A DNA stretch of 64,000 nt from Streptomyces sp. NBC_00247 (lineage in GTDB: Bacteria; Actinomycetota; Actinomycetes; Streptomycetales; Streptomycetaceae): the NCBI RefSeq assembly GCF_036188265.1, contig NZ_CP108093.1, positions 6,105,001-6,169,000 on the forward strand, written 5' to 3'. The translations under genes and the position numbers were made by a program. A model generated the notes under the pieces. It was given only the letters and a program-made list of their open reading frames with translations. It made no database searches and was not told where the DNA came from. Shown piece by piece: positions 51,479 to 60,680 of the stretch. Numbering within the stretch: position 1 is the stretch's first letter; the number at the start of each line of letters is the position of its first letter.

Positions 51479-54147
51479 TGGAGTCGGCCGAAATTCGCCG
51501 TCGCTGGCTGAGCTTCTTCGAGGAGCGCGGTCACACCGTCGTCCCCTCGGCGTCGCTCATCGCGGACGACCCGACTCTGCTGCTGGTCAACGCGGGCATG
51601 GTGCCCTTCAAGCCGTACTTCCTCGGTGAGGCCAAGCCGCCCGCCCCCCGCGCCACCAGCGTGCAGAAGTGTGTCCGTACCCCGGACATCGAAGAGGTCG
51701 GCAAGACCACCCGCCACGGCACGTTCTTCCAGATGTGCGGCAACTTCTCCTTCGGCGACTACTTCAAGGAAGGCGCCATCAAGCACGCCTGGGAGCTGCT
51801 CACCGGCTCCCTGGCGGACGGCGGCTTCGGCCTGGAGCCGGAGAAGCTCTGGATCACCGTCTACCTCGACGACGACGAGGCGGAGACGATCTGGCGCGAC
51901 GTGATCGGCGTGCCCTCCGAGCGCATCCAGCGCCTCGGCAAGAAGGACAACTTCTGGTCCATGGGCGTCCCCGGACCCTGCGGACCCTGCTCCGAGATCA
52001 ACTACGACCGCGGCCCCGAGTTCGGTGTCGAGGGCGGCCCGGCCGTCAACGACGAGCGCTACGTGGAGATCTGGAACCTGGTCTTCATGCAGTACGAGCG
52101 CGGCGCCGGCGACGGCAAGGAGGACTTCCCGATCCTGGGAGACCTGCCGTCCAAGAACATCGACACCGGTCTCGGCCTCGAACGCCTCGCGATGATCCTG
52201 CAGGGCGTGCAGAACATGTACGAGACCGACACCCTGCGCGTCGTCATGGACAGGGCCACCGAGCTCACCGGCGTCCGCTACGGTGCCGCGCACACCACGG
52301 ACGTCTCCATGCGCGTGGTCGCCGACCACATGCGCACCTCCGTCATGCTCATCGGCGACGGCGTCACCCCGGGCAACGAGGGCCGCGGCTACGTGTTGCG
52401 CCGCATCATGCGCCGCGCCATCCGCAACATGCGCCTCATGGGTGCCTCGGGCGCCGTGGTGCAGAAGCTCATCGACGTCGTCATCGACACGATGGGGCAG
52501 CAGTACCCGGAGCTCCTGACGGACCGCAAGCGCATCGAGACGGTCGCGCTCGCCGAGGAGACCGCCTTCCTGAAGGCCCTCAAGGGCGGCACCAACATCC
52601 TGGAGACCGCCGTCACCGAGACCAAGGCCGCCGGCGGCCGGGTCCTCGCCGGCGACAAGGCGTTCCTGCTCCACGACACCTGGGGCTTCCCGATCGACCT
52701 GACCCTGGAGATGGCCGCCGAGCAGGGCCTGGCCGTCGACGAGGACGGCTTCCGCCGCCTCATGCAGGAGCAGCGCGACAAGGCCAAGGCCGACGCCCGC
52801 GCCAAGAAGACCGGCCACGCCGACCTCTCCGCCTACCGCGAGGTGGCCGACACCGCCGGCGCCACGGAGTTCACCGGCTACACCACCACCACGGGCGAGT
52901 CCACCGTCGTCGGCCTCCTCGTCAACGGCGTGCCCTCGCCCGCCGCGACCGAAGGCGACGAGGTGGAGGTCGTCCTGGACCGCACCCCGTTCTACGCCGA
53001 GGGCGGCGGTCAGCTCGCCGACACCGGCCGCATCCGCCTCGACAGCGGTGCCGTCGTGGAGGTCCGCGACGTCCAGAAGCCGGTCCCCGGTGTCAGCGTG
53101 CACAAGGGCGTCGTCCAGGTCGGCGAGGTGACCGTGGGCTCCTCCGCGTACGCCACCATCGACATCACCCGCCGCCGGGCCATCGCCCGCGCCCACTCCG
53201 CCACCCACCTCACCCACCAGGCGCTGCGCGACGCGCTCGGCCCGACGGCCGCCCAGGCCGGTTCGGAGAACTCCCCGGGCCGCTTCCGCTTCGACTTCGG
53301 TTCGCCCGCCGCCGTTCCCGGCACGGTCCTCACCGACGTCGAGCAGAAGATCAACGAGGTCCTCTCCCGGGAACTCGACGTCCAGGCCGAGGTCATGTCC
53401 ATCGACGAGGCCAAGAAGCAGGGTGCCATCGCCGAGTTCGGCGAGAAGTACGGCGAGCGGGTCCGGGTCGTCACCATCGGCGACTTCTCCAAGGAGCTGT
53501 GCGGCGGCACCCACGTCCACAACACCTCCCAGCTGGGCCTGGTGAAGCTGCTCGGCGAGTCCTCCATCGGGTCCGGCGTGCGTCGCATCGAGGCCCTGGT
53601 GGGCGTGGACGCGTACAACTTCCTCGCCAAGGAGCACACGGTCGTCGCCCAGCTCCAGGAGCTGGTCAAGGGCCGTTCCGAGGAGCTGCCGGAGAAGATC
53701 TCCGCCATGCTCGGCAAGTTGAAGGACGCCGAGAAGGAGATCGAGAAGTTCCGCGCGGAGAAGGTCCTCCAGGCCGCCGCCGGGCTGGTCGAGTCCGCCA
53801 AGGACGTACGCGGTGTGGCCCTGGTCACCGGTCAGGTGCCGGACGGCACCTCCGCCGACGACCTGCGCCGTCTGGTGCTCGACGTGCGCGGTCGCATCCA
53901 GGGCGGCCGGGCCGCCGTGGTGGCCCTCTTCACCACGGCCAACGGACGCCCGCTGACGGTCATCGCCACCAACGAGGCCGCCCGCGAGCGCGGTCTCAAG
54001 GCCGGCGACCTGGTGCGCACGGCTGCCAAGACCCTCGGTGGCGGTGGCGGCGGCAAGCCGGACGTCGCCCAGGGCGGCGGCCAGAACCCCGACGCCATCG
54101 GTGACGCCGTCGCCGCGGTCGAGCGCCTGGTCACCGAGACCGCATGA
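51478..54147 (+). CDS. alaS: Alanyl-tRNA synthetase
   Basis: An 889-residue class II synthetase. The catalytic domain begins ESAEIRRRWLSFFEERGHT, with motif 2 near TRHGTFFQMCGNFSFGDYFK; the editing domain carries the zinc ligands H573, H577 (HSATH) and C675, H679 (CGGTH); the C-terminal oligomerisation domain has a Gly-rich run (LGGGGGGKPDVAQGGG). ATG 51478 overlaps the previous stop. ruvX starts within its last codons (overlap of 4 nt). No T-box is seen upstream. Confidence 0.98.
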   Translation: MESAEIRRRWLSFFEERGHTVVPSASLIADDPTLLLVNAGMVPFKPYFLGEAKPPAPRATSVQKCVRTPDIEEVGKTTRHGTFFQMCGNFSFGDYFKEGAIKHAWELLTGSLADGGFGLEPEKLWITVYLDDDEAETIWRDVIGVPSERIQRLGKKDNFWSMGVPGPCGPCSEINYDRGPEFGVEGGPAVNDERYVEIWNLVFMQYERGAGDGKEDFPILGDLPSKNIDTGLGLERLAMILQGVQNMYETDTLRVVMDRATELTGVRYGAAHTTDVSMRVVADHMRTSVMLIGDGVTPGNEGRGYVLRRIMRRAIRNMRLMGASGAVVQKLIDVVIDTMGQQYPELLTDRKRIETVALAEETAFLKALKGGTNILETAVTETKAAGGRVLAGDKAFLLHDTWGFPIDLTLEMAAEQGLAVDEDGFRRLMQEQRDKAKADARAKKTGHADLSAYREVADTAGATEFTGYTTTTGESTVVGLLVNGVPSPAATEGDEVEVVLDRTPFYAEGGGQLADTGRIRLDSGAVVEVRDVQKPVPGVSVHKGVVQVGEVTVGSSAYATIDITRRRAIARAHSATHLTHQALRDALGPTAAQAGSENSPGRFRFDFGSPAAVPGTVLTDVEQKINEVLSRELDVQAEVMSIDEAKKQGAIAEFGEKYGERVRVVTIGDFSKELCGGTHVHNTSQLGLVKLLGESSIGSGVRRIEALVGVDAYNFLAKEHTVVAQLQELVKGRSEELPEKISAMLGKLKDAEKEIEKFRAEKVLQAAAGLVESAKDVRGVALVTGQVPDGTSADDLRRLVLDVRGRIQGGRAAVVALFTTANGRPLTVIATNEAARERGLKAGDLVRTAAKTLGGGGGGKPDVAQGGGQNPDAIGDAVAAVERLVTETA

Positions 54148-54629
54148 CCGAGGAGAGTGCCCCGATGCGTCGCGGACGCAGGCTCGCGATCGACGTCGGG
54201 GACGCCCGGATCGGGGTCGCCTCGTGCGACCCCGACGGCATCCTGGCGACGCCGGTGGAGACCGTGCCGGGACGTGACGTCCCGGCCGCCCACCGGCGGC
54301 TCGGCCAGATCGTCGAGGAGTACGAGCCGATCGAGGTCGTCATCGGCCTCCCCCGGTCCCTGGGCGGCGGTGAGGGTCCCGCCGCCGCGAAGATCCGCGC
54401 CTTCGCCCAGGTGTTCGCCCGTGCGGTGCACCCGCTGCCGGTGCGGCTGGTGGACGAGCGGATGAGCACGGTGACGGCGACCCAGGGGCTGCGCGCCTCG
54501 GGCGTCCGGTCCAAGAAGGGGCGGTCCGTCATCGACCAGGCCGCCGCCGTGGTGATCCTGCAGAACGCGCTGGAGTCCGAACGGGCGTCAGGGCGTGCAC
54601 CTGGCGAGGGCGTCGAAGTGGTGCTGTGA
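54144..54629 (+). CDS. ruvX: RuvX/YqgF family putative pre-16S rRNA nuclease
   Basis: A 161-residue RNase H-fold nuclease thought to finish the 5' end of 16S rRNA. Motifs: RRLAIDVGDARIGVA with the first Asp, VVIGLPRSLGG, RLVDERMSTVTA with the second acid, and SVIDQAAAVVILQNALE with the last Asp. It overlaps alaS by 4 nt and precedes mltG, a conserved alaS-ruvX-mltG-aroE order. Confidence 0.94.
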   Translation: MTEESAPMRRGRRLAIDVGDARIGVASCDPDGILATPVETVPGRDVPAAHRRLGQIVEEYEPIEVVIGLPRSLGGGEGPAAAKIRAFAQVFARAVHPLPVRLVDERMSTVTATQGLRASGVRSKKGRSVIDQAAAVVILQNALESERASGRAPGEGVEVVL

Positions 54630-54729
54630 TCGCGATACGGTAACGTTCCGCGCGATGCTGCGGTGTTCGAACAGCCCGCACGGCGAAGCGAAGAGACGGC
54701 AACGCGCGTCTCGCGGCTCTAGGGGATCG

Positions 54730-56628
54730 ATGACTGAGTATGGCCGGGGCGCAGGCCCCGAACCGTGGCATCCCGAGGATCCCCTTCAGGGGGACCAAGG
54801 CTGGGCCGCCCAGGAAGCGTCGCAGGACCCGAATTCCTACGGTGGCCATCCGCAGGATCCCTACGCCCCGCAGCATCAGCAGCAGCCCTACCCGCAGGAC
54901 CCGTACGCCCAGCACCAGCAGGGCTACGGCAACGCCCAGGACCCGTATGCCCAGCAGCAGTCCTACCCGCAGCAGGGTTACGGCAATCCCCAGGACCCCT
55001 ACGGACATCAGCAGCAACACCAGCAGCACCAGCAGCAGCAACAACAGCACCAGCAGCAGTACCAGCAGCCCCAGGGCGGCTACGAGCAGCAGCAGTACGA
55101 GCAGCAGCAGCCCTACGGACAGCAGCAGTACGGGCAGCAGCCCGGCTACGACCAGGGCTGGGACACCGGTCAGCAGCCCGCCATGCCGTACGGCGCCCAG
55201 CCCCACGACCCGTACGGCTACCCGGCGGAGAACTACGGCGCCCCCGGTGACCAGTACGCCACCGCGGAGGCCTTCCCGCCGCCGCAGCCGCCCGGCCGCC
55301 GCACCGCGCCGGAACCCGAGGCCCAGCCCCCGTCGCAGACGGACTGGGACCCGGACGAGCCGGTGGAGGAGACGCACCCCTTCTTCACCGGCTCCGACAC
55401 ACCGGAGGAGCGCCGGAGCCGCGGCGGACGCGGCAAGAACCCCTCCGACGAGACGGACCGGGACTCCGACCCGGACGACGGCGCGGACTCCGAGTACGAC
55501 GACGACCCGCGCTCCGGCCGGCGCGGCGGCCGGCCCAAGGGCAAGAAGAAGAGCCGCAACGGCTGCGCCTGCCTCGTCGTGTCGCTGGTCCTCGTCGGCG
55601 GCCTCGGCGGTGTGTCCTACTTCGGGTACAGCTACTGGAAGCAGCAGTTCGGCGCCCCCGAGGACTACGAGGGGATGGGCACCGGCCCGCAGGTCGAGGT
55701 CGAGATCCCCAAGAACGCGCTCGGCTACGACATCGCCAACAAGCTGAAGAAGCAAGGCGTCATCAAGTCCGTCGACGCCTTCGTCTCCGCGCAGAACTCC
55801 AACCCCAAGGGCAACTCGATCCAGGCGGGCGTCTACCTCCTCAACAAGGAGATGTCGGCGGCCAACGCGGTCAAGATGATGCTCGACCCGAAGAGCCAGA
55901 ACGCCCTGGTGATCCCGGAGGGCACGCGGAACGCCAAGATCTACGAAATGATCGACCAGCGGATCGGTGTGGACGAGGGCACCACCAAGAAGGTCGCGCG
56001 GGAGAAGATCGCCGACCTCGGTCTGCCGGACTGGGCGACGAACCACCCTGATCTCAAGGACCCGCTGGAGGGCTTCCTCTTCCCCGCGGCCTATCCGGTG
56101 GCCAAGGGATCCAAGCCCGAGGACGCGCTGAAGCGGATGGTCGACCGCGCCAACGAGGAGTACGACAAGCTCGACCTCGCGGGCGCCGCCAAGAAGTACG
56201 ACCTGGACGGCCCCTGGCAGGTGCTGACCGTGGCCAGCCTCGTCCAGGCGGAGGGCATCTCCCACGACGACTTCCGCAAGATGGCCGAAGTGGTCTACAA
56301 CCGCTTGCAGCCGGACAACACGATCACCAACCGCAAGCTCGAATTCGACTCTGCGTTCAACTACCTGAAGAACCAGAGCAAGATCACGATCAGGTCGAGC
56401 GAGATCCGTACCAACCCGGACCTCTACAACACCTACTACCACACGGGCCTGCCGCCGGGTCCGATCAGCAACCCGGGGGACGAGGCGATCAGCGCGACCC
56501 TCCACCCGACCGCCGACGGATGGATGTTCTTCATCTCGCTCGACGGAAAGAAGACCGACTTCACCAAGACGGTGGAGGAGCACGAAGCGCTCAACGAGAA
56601 GTTCAAGGAACTCCATGGCCTTCAGTGA
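54730..56628 (+). CDS. mltG: Endolytic murein transglycosylase (MltG/YceG-like) with Gln-rich N-terminus
   Basis: A 632-residue membrane enzyme that cleaves nascent peptidoglycan glycan strands. Residues 1-275 are a cytosolic, disordered region rich in Gln, Tyr, Pro and Asp (repeats of DPYAQ type, then acidic DETDRDSDPDDGADSEYDDD). One TM helix follows (about 279-302). The extracytoplasmic YceG domain contains GVYLLNKEMSAANAVKMM, PLEGFLFPAAYPV and the catalytic glutamate E508 in LVQAEGISHDDFRKMAEVVYNRL, ending with PGPISNPGDEAISATLHPT. ATG 54730 has AGGGG nearby; the upstream frame is not conserved. It overlaps aroE by 14 nt. Confidence 0.93.
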   Translation: MTEYGRGAGPEPWHPEDPLQGDQGWAAQEASQDPNSYGGHPQDPYAPQHQQQPYPQDPYAQHQQGYGNAQDPYAQQQSYPQQGYGNPQDPYGHQQQHQQHQQQQQQHQQQYQQPQGGYEQQQYEQQQPYGQQQYGQQPGYDQGWDTGQQPAMPYGAQPHDPYGYPAENYGAPGDQYATAEAFPPPQPPGRRTAPEPEAQPPSQTDWDPDEPVEETHPFFTGSDTPEERRSRGGRGKNPSDETDRDSDPDDGADSEYDDDPRSGRRGGRPKGKKKSRNGCACLVVSLVLVGGLGGVSYFGYSYWKQQFGAPEDYEGMGTGPQVEVEIPKNALGYDIANKLKKQGVIKSVDAFVSAQNSNPKGNSIQAGVYLLNKEMSAANAVKMMLDPKSQNALVIPEGTRNAKIYEMIDQRIGVDEGTTKKVAREKIADLGLPDWATNHPDLKDPLEGFLFPAAYPVAKGSKPEDALKRMVDRANEEYDKLDLAGAAKKYDLDGPWQVLTVASLVQAEGISHDDFRKMAEVVYNRLQPDNTITNRKLEFDSAFNYLKNQSKITIRSSEIRTNPDLYNTYYHTGLPPGPISNPGDEAISATLHPTADGWMFFISLDGKKTDFTKTVEEHEALNEKFKELHGLQ

Positions 56629-57451
56629 GGGACCCCGCCGCGCCGCGGTCCTCGGCTCCCCGATCGCGCACTCGCTCTCCCCGGTCCTGCACCGGGCCGC
56701 GTACGCCGAACTCGGCCTCGACCACTGGTCGTACGACCGCTTCGACGTGGACGAGGCGGGACTCCCCGGCTTCTTCGCCGGCCTGGACGCGACCTGGGCC
56801 GGGCTGTCGCTGACCATGCCGCTCAAGCGGGCGGTCATCCCGCTGCTCGACGGGATCAGCGACACCGCGGCCTCCGTCGAAGCCGTCAACACGGTCGTGT
56901 TCACGAAGGACGGCCGGCGGGTCGGGGACAACACCGACATCCCCGGGATGGTCGCGGCACTGCGCGAGCGAGGCGTCGACAAGGTGGAGTCGGCCGCCGT
57001 CCTCGGCGCGGGCGCGACCGCCTCCTCCGCGCTCGCCGCGCTCTCCCAGATCTGCGCGGGACCGGTCACCACCTATGTGCGCAGCCGTGCCCGGGCCGAC
57101 GAGATGCGGGGCTGGGGCGAGCGCCTCGGCGTCGACGTCTTTGTCGCCGACTGGGCCGACGCCGCCGAGGCCTTCGCCGCCCCGCTCGTCGTCGCCACCA
57201 CTCCGGCCGGCACCACGGACGCCCTCGCCGCGGCCGTCCCCGGGGTCCCCGGCACCCTCTTCGACGTGCTGTACGAGCCCTGGCCCACCGCGCTGGCCAC
57301 CGCGTGGGCGGACCGGGGCGGGGCCGTGGTCGGCGGCGTCGACCTGCTGGTCCACCAGGCGGTCCTCCAGGTCGAGCAGATGACGGGCCGCTCGCCGGCG
57401 CCGCTGGCCGCGATGAGAGCGGCGGGAGAGGCAGCGCTCGCGGCACGCTGA
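56615..57451 (+). CDS. aroE: Shikimate dehydrogenase
   Basis: A 278-residue NADP-dependent enzyme of aromatic amino acid synthesis. Substrate side: AVLGSPIAHSLSPVLHRAAY and SLTMPLK with catalytic K71; D108 in DNTDIPGM; nucleotide fold VLGAGATASSALAAL; end motif LLVHQAVLQVEQMTG. ATG 56615 is inside the last codons of mltG. It completes the operon from DUF948 and is followed by a 410-bp gap before aroC. Confidence 0.95.
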   Translation: MAFSEGPRRAAVLGSPIAHSLSPVLHRAAYAELGLDHWSYDRFDVDEAGLPGFFAGLDATWAGLSLTMPLKRAVIPLLDGISDTAASVEAVNTVVFTKDGRRVGDNTDIPGMVAALRERGVDKVESAAVLGAGATASSALAALSQICAGPVTTYVRSRARADEMRGWGERLGVDVFVADWADAAEAFAAPLVVATTPAGTTDALAAAVPGVPGTLFDVLYEPWPTALATAWADRGGAVVGGVDLLVHQAVLQVEQMTGRSPAPLAAMRAAGEAALAAR

Positions 57452-57861
57452 AGGGCGCCGCGCCCGGCCGCGGGATCACCGGAGCACGACCTCGCGGGGG
57501 CCGGCGTACGGCGCCGACGACGGGACGGTCCTCATTCGTCCGCGACTCCTCGCCACTCCGCCTCCTTCGGTGCGGCCAGGTCGATCCGGACGGCGTGCGC
57601 CACGAACCACTCTGCGCACTACGGCCCCCGCTCCGGCGGGTCGGCCGGTTGCTGATCGGCGAGCAACATGCCCCGCCGGGCGTCCCGGTCCTCGGCGACC
57701 GTGCGGTCGCTGTGAAAGCCGTCCGGACCCGCACGGAACGTCCGTCTGCTGGACCGGGGCCGGCCCGGCCCTCAGGTCGTGGGAGGATCGGGGGCGGCGG
57801 GCCAGGGCCGCGCACCCGGCCGTGCCGTCGCAGTTTGAGCGCGCGAGCATGAGGAGCACCG
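57452..57861. other. 410-bp gap between aroE and aroC
   Basis: No intact gene was found on either strand. The gap should contain the aroC promoter. On the minus strand, an in-frame stretch broken by TAG at 57619-57621 reads like coding sequence (see 57532-57618) and may be a gene remnant. Frames of more than 100 codons here lack protein-like composition. Confidence 0.6.
57532..57618 (-). pseudogene. Possible gene remnant, minus strand
   Basis: 28 codons between an in-frame TAG (57621-57619) and TGA (57534-57532) read CAEWFVAHAVRIDLAAPKEA and end EWRGVADE, with 24 of 28 codons ending in G or C. The frame above the TAG also looks coding for about 50 codons (MLLADQQPADPPERG just before the stop) but meets a TGA. 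It may be the decayed end of a small gene, a very short gene starting at GTG inside the stretch, or chance. Confidence 0.25.
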
Positions 57862-59046
57862 TTGAGCAGGTTGCGCTGGCTGACCGCGGGGGAGTCGCAC
57901 GGCCCCGCACTCGTGGCGACGCTGGAGGGTCTTCCCGCCGGCGTCCCCGTCACCACGGAGATGGTGGCCGACGCCCTCGCCCGGAGGCGGCTCGGTTACG
58001 GGCGCGGTGCCCGGATGAAGTTCGAGCAGGACGAAGTCACCTTCCTCGGCGGCGTACGCCACGGCCTCACCATGGGGTCCCCGGTCGCCGTCATGGTCGG
58101 CAACACCGAGTGGCCCAAGTGGGACCAGGTCATGTCCGCCGACCCGGTCCCCGAGGAGGAGCTGGCCGCGCTGGCCCGCAACGCCCCGCTGACGCGCCCC
58201 CGGCCCGGCCACGCCGACCTTGCGGGCATGCAGAAGTACGGATTCGACGAGGCCCGGCCGATCCTGGAGCGCGCCAGCGCCCGGGAGACCGCCGCCCGCG
58301 TGGCGCTCGGCGCCGTCGCCCGCTCCTACCTCAAGGAGACCGCGGGCATCGAGATCGTCAGCCACGTCGTCGAACTGGCCGCCGCCAAGGCGCCGTACGG
58401 CGTGCTGCCGACCCCGGCCGACGTGCCCGCGCTCGACGCCGACCCGGTCCGATGCCTCGACCAGGACGCGTCGAAGGCGATGGTCGCCGAGATCGACCAG
58501 GCCCACAAGGACGGCGACACCCTCGGCGGAGTCGTCGAGGTGCTGGCCTACGGCGTGCCGGTCGGACTCGGCTCGCACGTGCACTGGGACCGTCGCCTCG
58601 ACGCCCGGCTCGCCTCCGCCCTCATGGGCATCCAGGCGATCAAGGGCGTGGAGGTCGGCGACGGCTTCGACCTGGCCCGGGTGCCCGGATCCAAGGCCCA
58701 CGACGAGATCCTGGTCACCGAGGACGGCATCAAGCGCGCCTCCGGCCGGGCCGGCGGTACCGAGGGTGGTCTGACCACCGGTGAACTGCTGCGGGTCCGC
58801 GCCGCGATGAAGCCGATCGCCACCGTGCCGCGCGCACTCGCCACCGTGGACGTGGTGACCGGCGAGCCCGCCAAGGCCCACCACCAGCGCTCCGACGTCT
58901 GCGCCGTACCGGCCGCCGGGATCGTCGCCGAGGCCATGGTCGCCCTGGTGCTCGCCGACGCCGTCGCGGAGAAGTTCGGCGGGGACAGCGTCGAGGAGAC
59001 GCGGCGGAACGTGCGGGGGTACCTCGACAACCTGCGGATCCGATGA
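57862..59046 (+). CDS. aroC: Chorismate synthase
   Basis: A 394-residue FMN-dependent enzyme converting EPSP to chorismate. It opens LRWLTAGESHGPALVATLEGLPAG and has RRLGYGRGARMKFEQDEV, RPRPGHADLAGMQKYG, RASARETAARVALGAVAR and SDVCAVPAAGIVAEAM, all family signatures. The start is TTG 57862 with GAGGAG 5 nt upstream; no ATG or GTG alternative fits. Its stop overlaps the next start by ATGA, opening the aroC-aroK/B-aroQ block. Confidence 0.96.
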   Translation: MSRLRWLTAGESHGPALVATLEGLPAGVPVTTEMVADALARRRLGYGRGARMKFEQDEVTFLGGVRHGLTMGSPVAVMVGNTEWPKWDQVMSADPVPEEELAALARNAPLTRPRPGHADLAGMQKYGFDEARPILERASARETAARVALGAVARSYLKETAGIEIVSHVVELAAAKAPYGVLPTPADVPALDADPVRCLDQDASKAMVAEIDQAHKDGDTLGGVVEVLAYGVPVGLGSHVHWDRRLDARLASALMGIQAIKGVEVGDGFDLARVPGSKAHDEILVTEDGIKRASGRAGGTEGGLTTGELLRVRAAMKPIATVPRALATVDVVTGEPAKAHHQRSDVCAVPAAGIVAEAMVALVLADAVAEKFGGDSVEETRRNVRGYLDNLRIR

Positions 59047-60680
59047 GCGCGCCGTTGGTCGTCCTCGTCGGCCCCATGGGGGTCGGCAAGTCCACGATCG
59101 GTGAGCTGCTCGCCGAGCGGCTCGGAGCCCCGTACCGCGACACCGACGCCGACGTGGTGGCGACCGCGGGCAAGCCCATCTCGGAGATCTTCTTCGACGA
59201 GGGCGAGGAGCGCTTCCGCGAACTGGAGCGCCACGCCGTGCGCGAGGCCGTCGCCGGGCACACCGGCGTGCTCGCGCTCGGCGGTGGCGCGGTGCTCGAC
59301 GAGGGCACCCGCGCACTGCTCGCGGGGCACGCCGTCGTCTACCTCTCCATGGACGTGGAAGAGGCGGTCAAGCGGGTCGGCCTGGGCACCGCCCGGCCGC
59401 TGCTGGCCGTCAACCCGCGCCGCCAGTGGCGCGAGATGATGGAAATCCGCCGTCACCTGTACGAAGAGGTGGCGCGGGTGACCGTCGCCACCGACGACCG
59501 CACCCCCGACGAGATCGCCCGCGAGATCGTCGACGCACTGGAACTGCCGGAACGCGACACCACGCCCGGCCGGGAGAAGACAGCAATGACCGAGCAGGCC
59601 CCCACCCGTATCCAGGTCGCCGGCACCGAGGGCAGCGCCCCCTACGAAGTGCTGGTCGGCCGGCAGCTCCTCGGCGAACTGCCGAGGCTCATCGGCGACC
59701 GCGCCAAGCGCGTCGCGGTGCTGCACCCCGAGGCACTCGCCGAGACCGGCGAGGCGGTCCGCGAGGACCTCGCCTCCCAGGGGTACGAGGCCATCGCGAT
59801 CCAGCTGCCGAACGCCGAGGAGGCCAAGACCGTCGAGGTCGCGGCCTACTGCTGGAAGGCGCTCGGCCAGACCGGTTTCACCCGCAGCGACGTCATCGTC
59901 GGTGTCGGGGGCGGAGCCACCACCGACGTCGCGGGGTTCGTCGCGGCGAGCTGGCTGCGCGGGGTGCGCTGGATCGCGGTCCCCACCACGGTCCTCGGCA
60001 TGGTCGACGCGGCCGTCGGTGGCAAGACGGGCATCAACACCGCCGAGGGCAAGAACCTCGTCGGCGCCTTCCACCCGCCGGCCGGGGTGCTCTGCGACCT
60101 GGCCGCCCTGGACTCGCTCCCGGTGCACGACTACGTCTCCGGGATGGCCGAGATCATCAAGGCCGGCTTCATCGCCGACCCGGTGATCCTCGACCTCGTC
60201 GAGTCCGACCCCGAGGGTGCCCGTACGCCCGCCGGACCGCACACCGCCGAGCTGATCGAGCGCTCCATCCGGGTCAAGGCCGAGGTCGTCTCCAGCGACC
60301 TCAAGGAGTCCGGACTCCGCGAGATCCTCAACTACGGCCACACCCTCGGCCACGCGATCGAGAAGAACGAGCGCTACAAGTGGCGTCACGGCGCGGCCGT
60401 CTCGATCGGCCTGGTCTTCGCCGCCGAGCTGGGCCGGCTCGCCGGCCGGCTCGACGACGCCACCGCCGACCGGCACCGCACCGTCCTCGCGTCGGTCGGT
60501 CTCCCGCTCACCTACCGCGGCGACCAGTGGCCGCGCCTGCTGGAGAACATGAAGCTCGACAAGAAGTCCCGCGGCGACCTGCTGCGCTTCATCGTCCTCG
60601 ACGCGCTCGGCAAGCCCACCGTCCTGGAGGGCCCGGACCCGGCCGTCCTGCTCGCCGCCTACGGAGAGGTCTCCGCGTGA
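59043..60680 (+). CDS. aroKB: Fused shikimate kinase / 3-dehydroquinate synthase
   Basis: One uninterrupted 545-codon frame encodes two enzymes usually separate in Streptomyces. Residues 1-165 are shikimate kinase: P-loop GPMGVGKST (10-18), DTDADV, ERFRELERHAV and LALGGGAV. Residues 166-181 (ELPERDTTPGREKTA) form a short linker without a stop. Residues 182-545 are NAD- and metal-dependent dehydroquinate synthase: VGVGGGATTDVAGFVAASW, VPTTVLGMVDAAVGGKTGIN, GKNLVGAFHPP and ILNYGHTLGHAIE with the zinc histidines. Overlaps aroC and aroQ by 4 nt each. A second start at ATG 59586 could also yield AroB alone. Confidence 0.88.
   Translation: MSAPLVVLVGPMGVGKSTIGELLAERLGAPYRDTDADVVATAGKPISEIFFDEGEERFRELERHAVREAVAGHTGVLALGGGAVLDEGTRALLAGHAVVYLSMDVEEAVKRVGLGTARPLLAVNPRRQWREMMEIRRHLYEEVARVTVATDDRTPDEIAREIVDALELPERDTTPGREKTAMTEQAPTRIQVAGTEGSAPYEVLVGRQLLGELPRLIGDRAKRVAVLHPEALAETGEAVREDLASQGYEAIAIQLPNAEEAKTVEVAAYCWKALGQTGFTRSDVIVGVGGGATTDVAGFVAASWLRGVRWIAVPTTVLGMVDAAVGGKTGINTAEGKNLVGAFHPPAGVLCDLAALDSLPVHDYVSGMAEIIKAGFIADPVILDLVESDPEGARTPAGPHTAELIERSIRVKAEVVSSDLKESGLREILNYGHTLGHAIEKNERYKWRHGAAVSIGLVFAAELGRLAGRLDDATADRHRTVLASVGLPLTYRGDQWPRLLENMKLDKKSRGDLLRFIVLDALGKPTVLEGPDPAVLLAAYGEVSA
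59572..59588 (+). promoter_or_regulatory. Internal ribosome-binding site and ATG for AroB alone
   Basis: GGGAG (59572-59576) stands 9 nt before ATG 59586, which begins MTEQAPTRIQV, the usual start of Streptomyces AroB proteins as I recall. It lies in frame within the fused reading frame, so both a fusion and a free AroB may be produced. Confidence 0.5.

Noticed and set aside
54990..55160. CAG-rich stretch as a non-coding microsatellite
   Set aside because: It is in frame within mltG, and TAC, GGC and CCC codons interrupt it in keeping with coding selection for Gln/Tyr/Gly/Pro.
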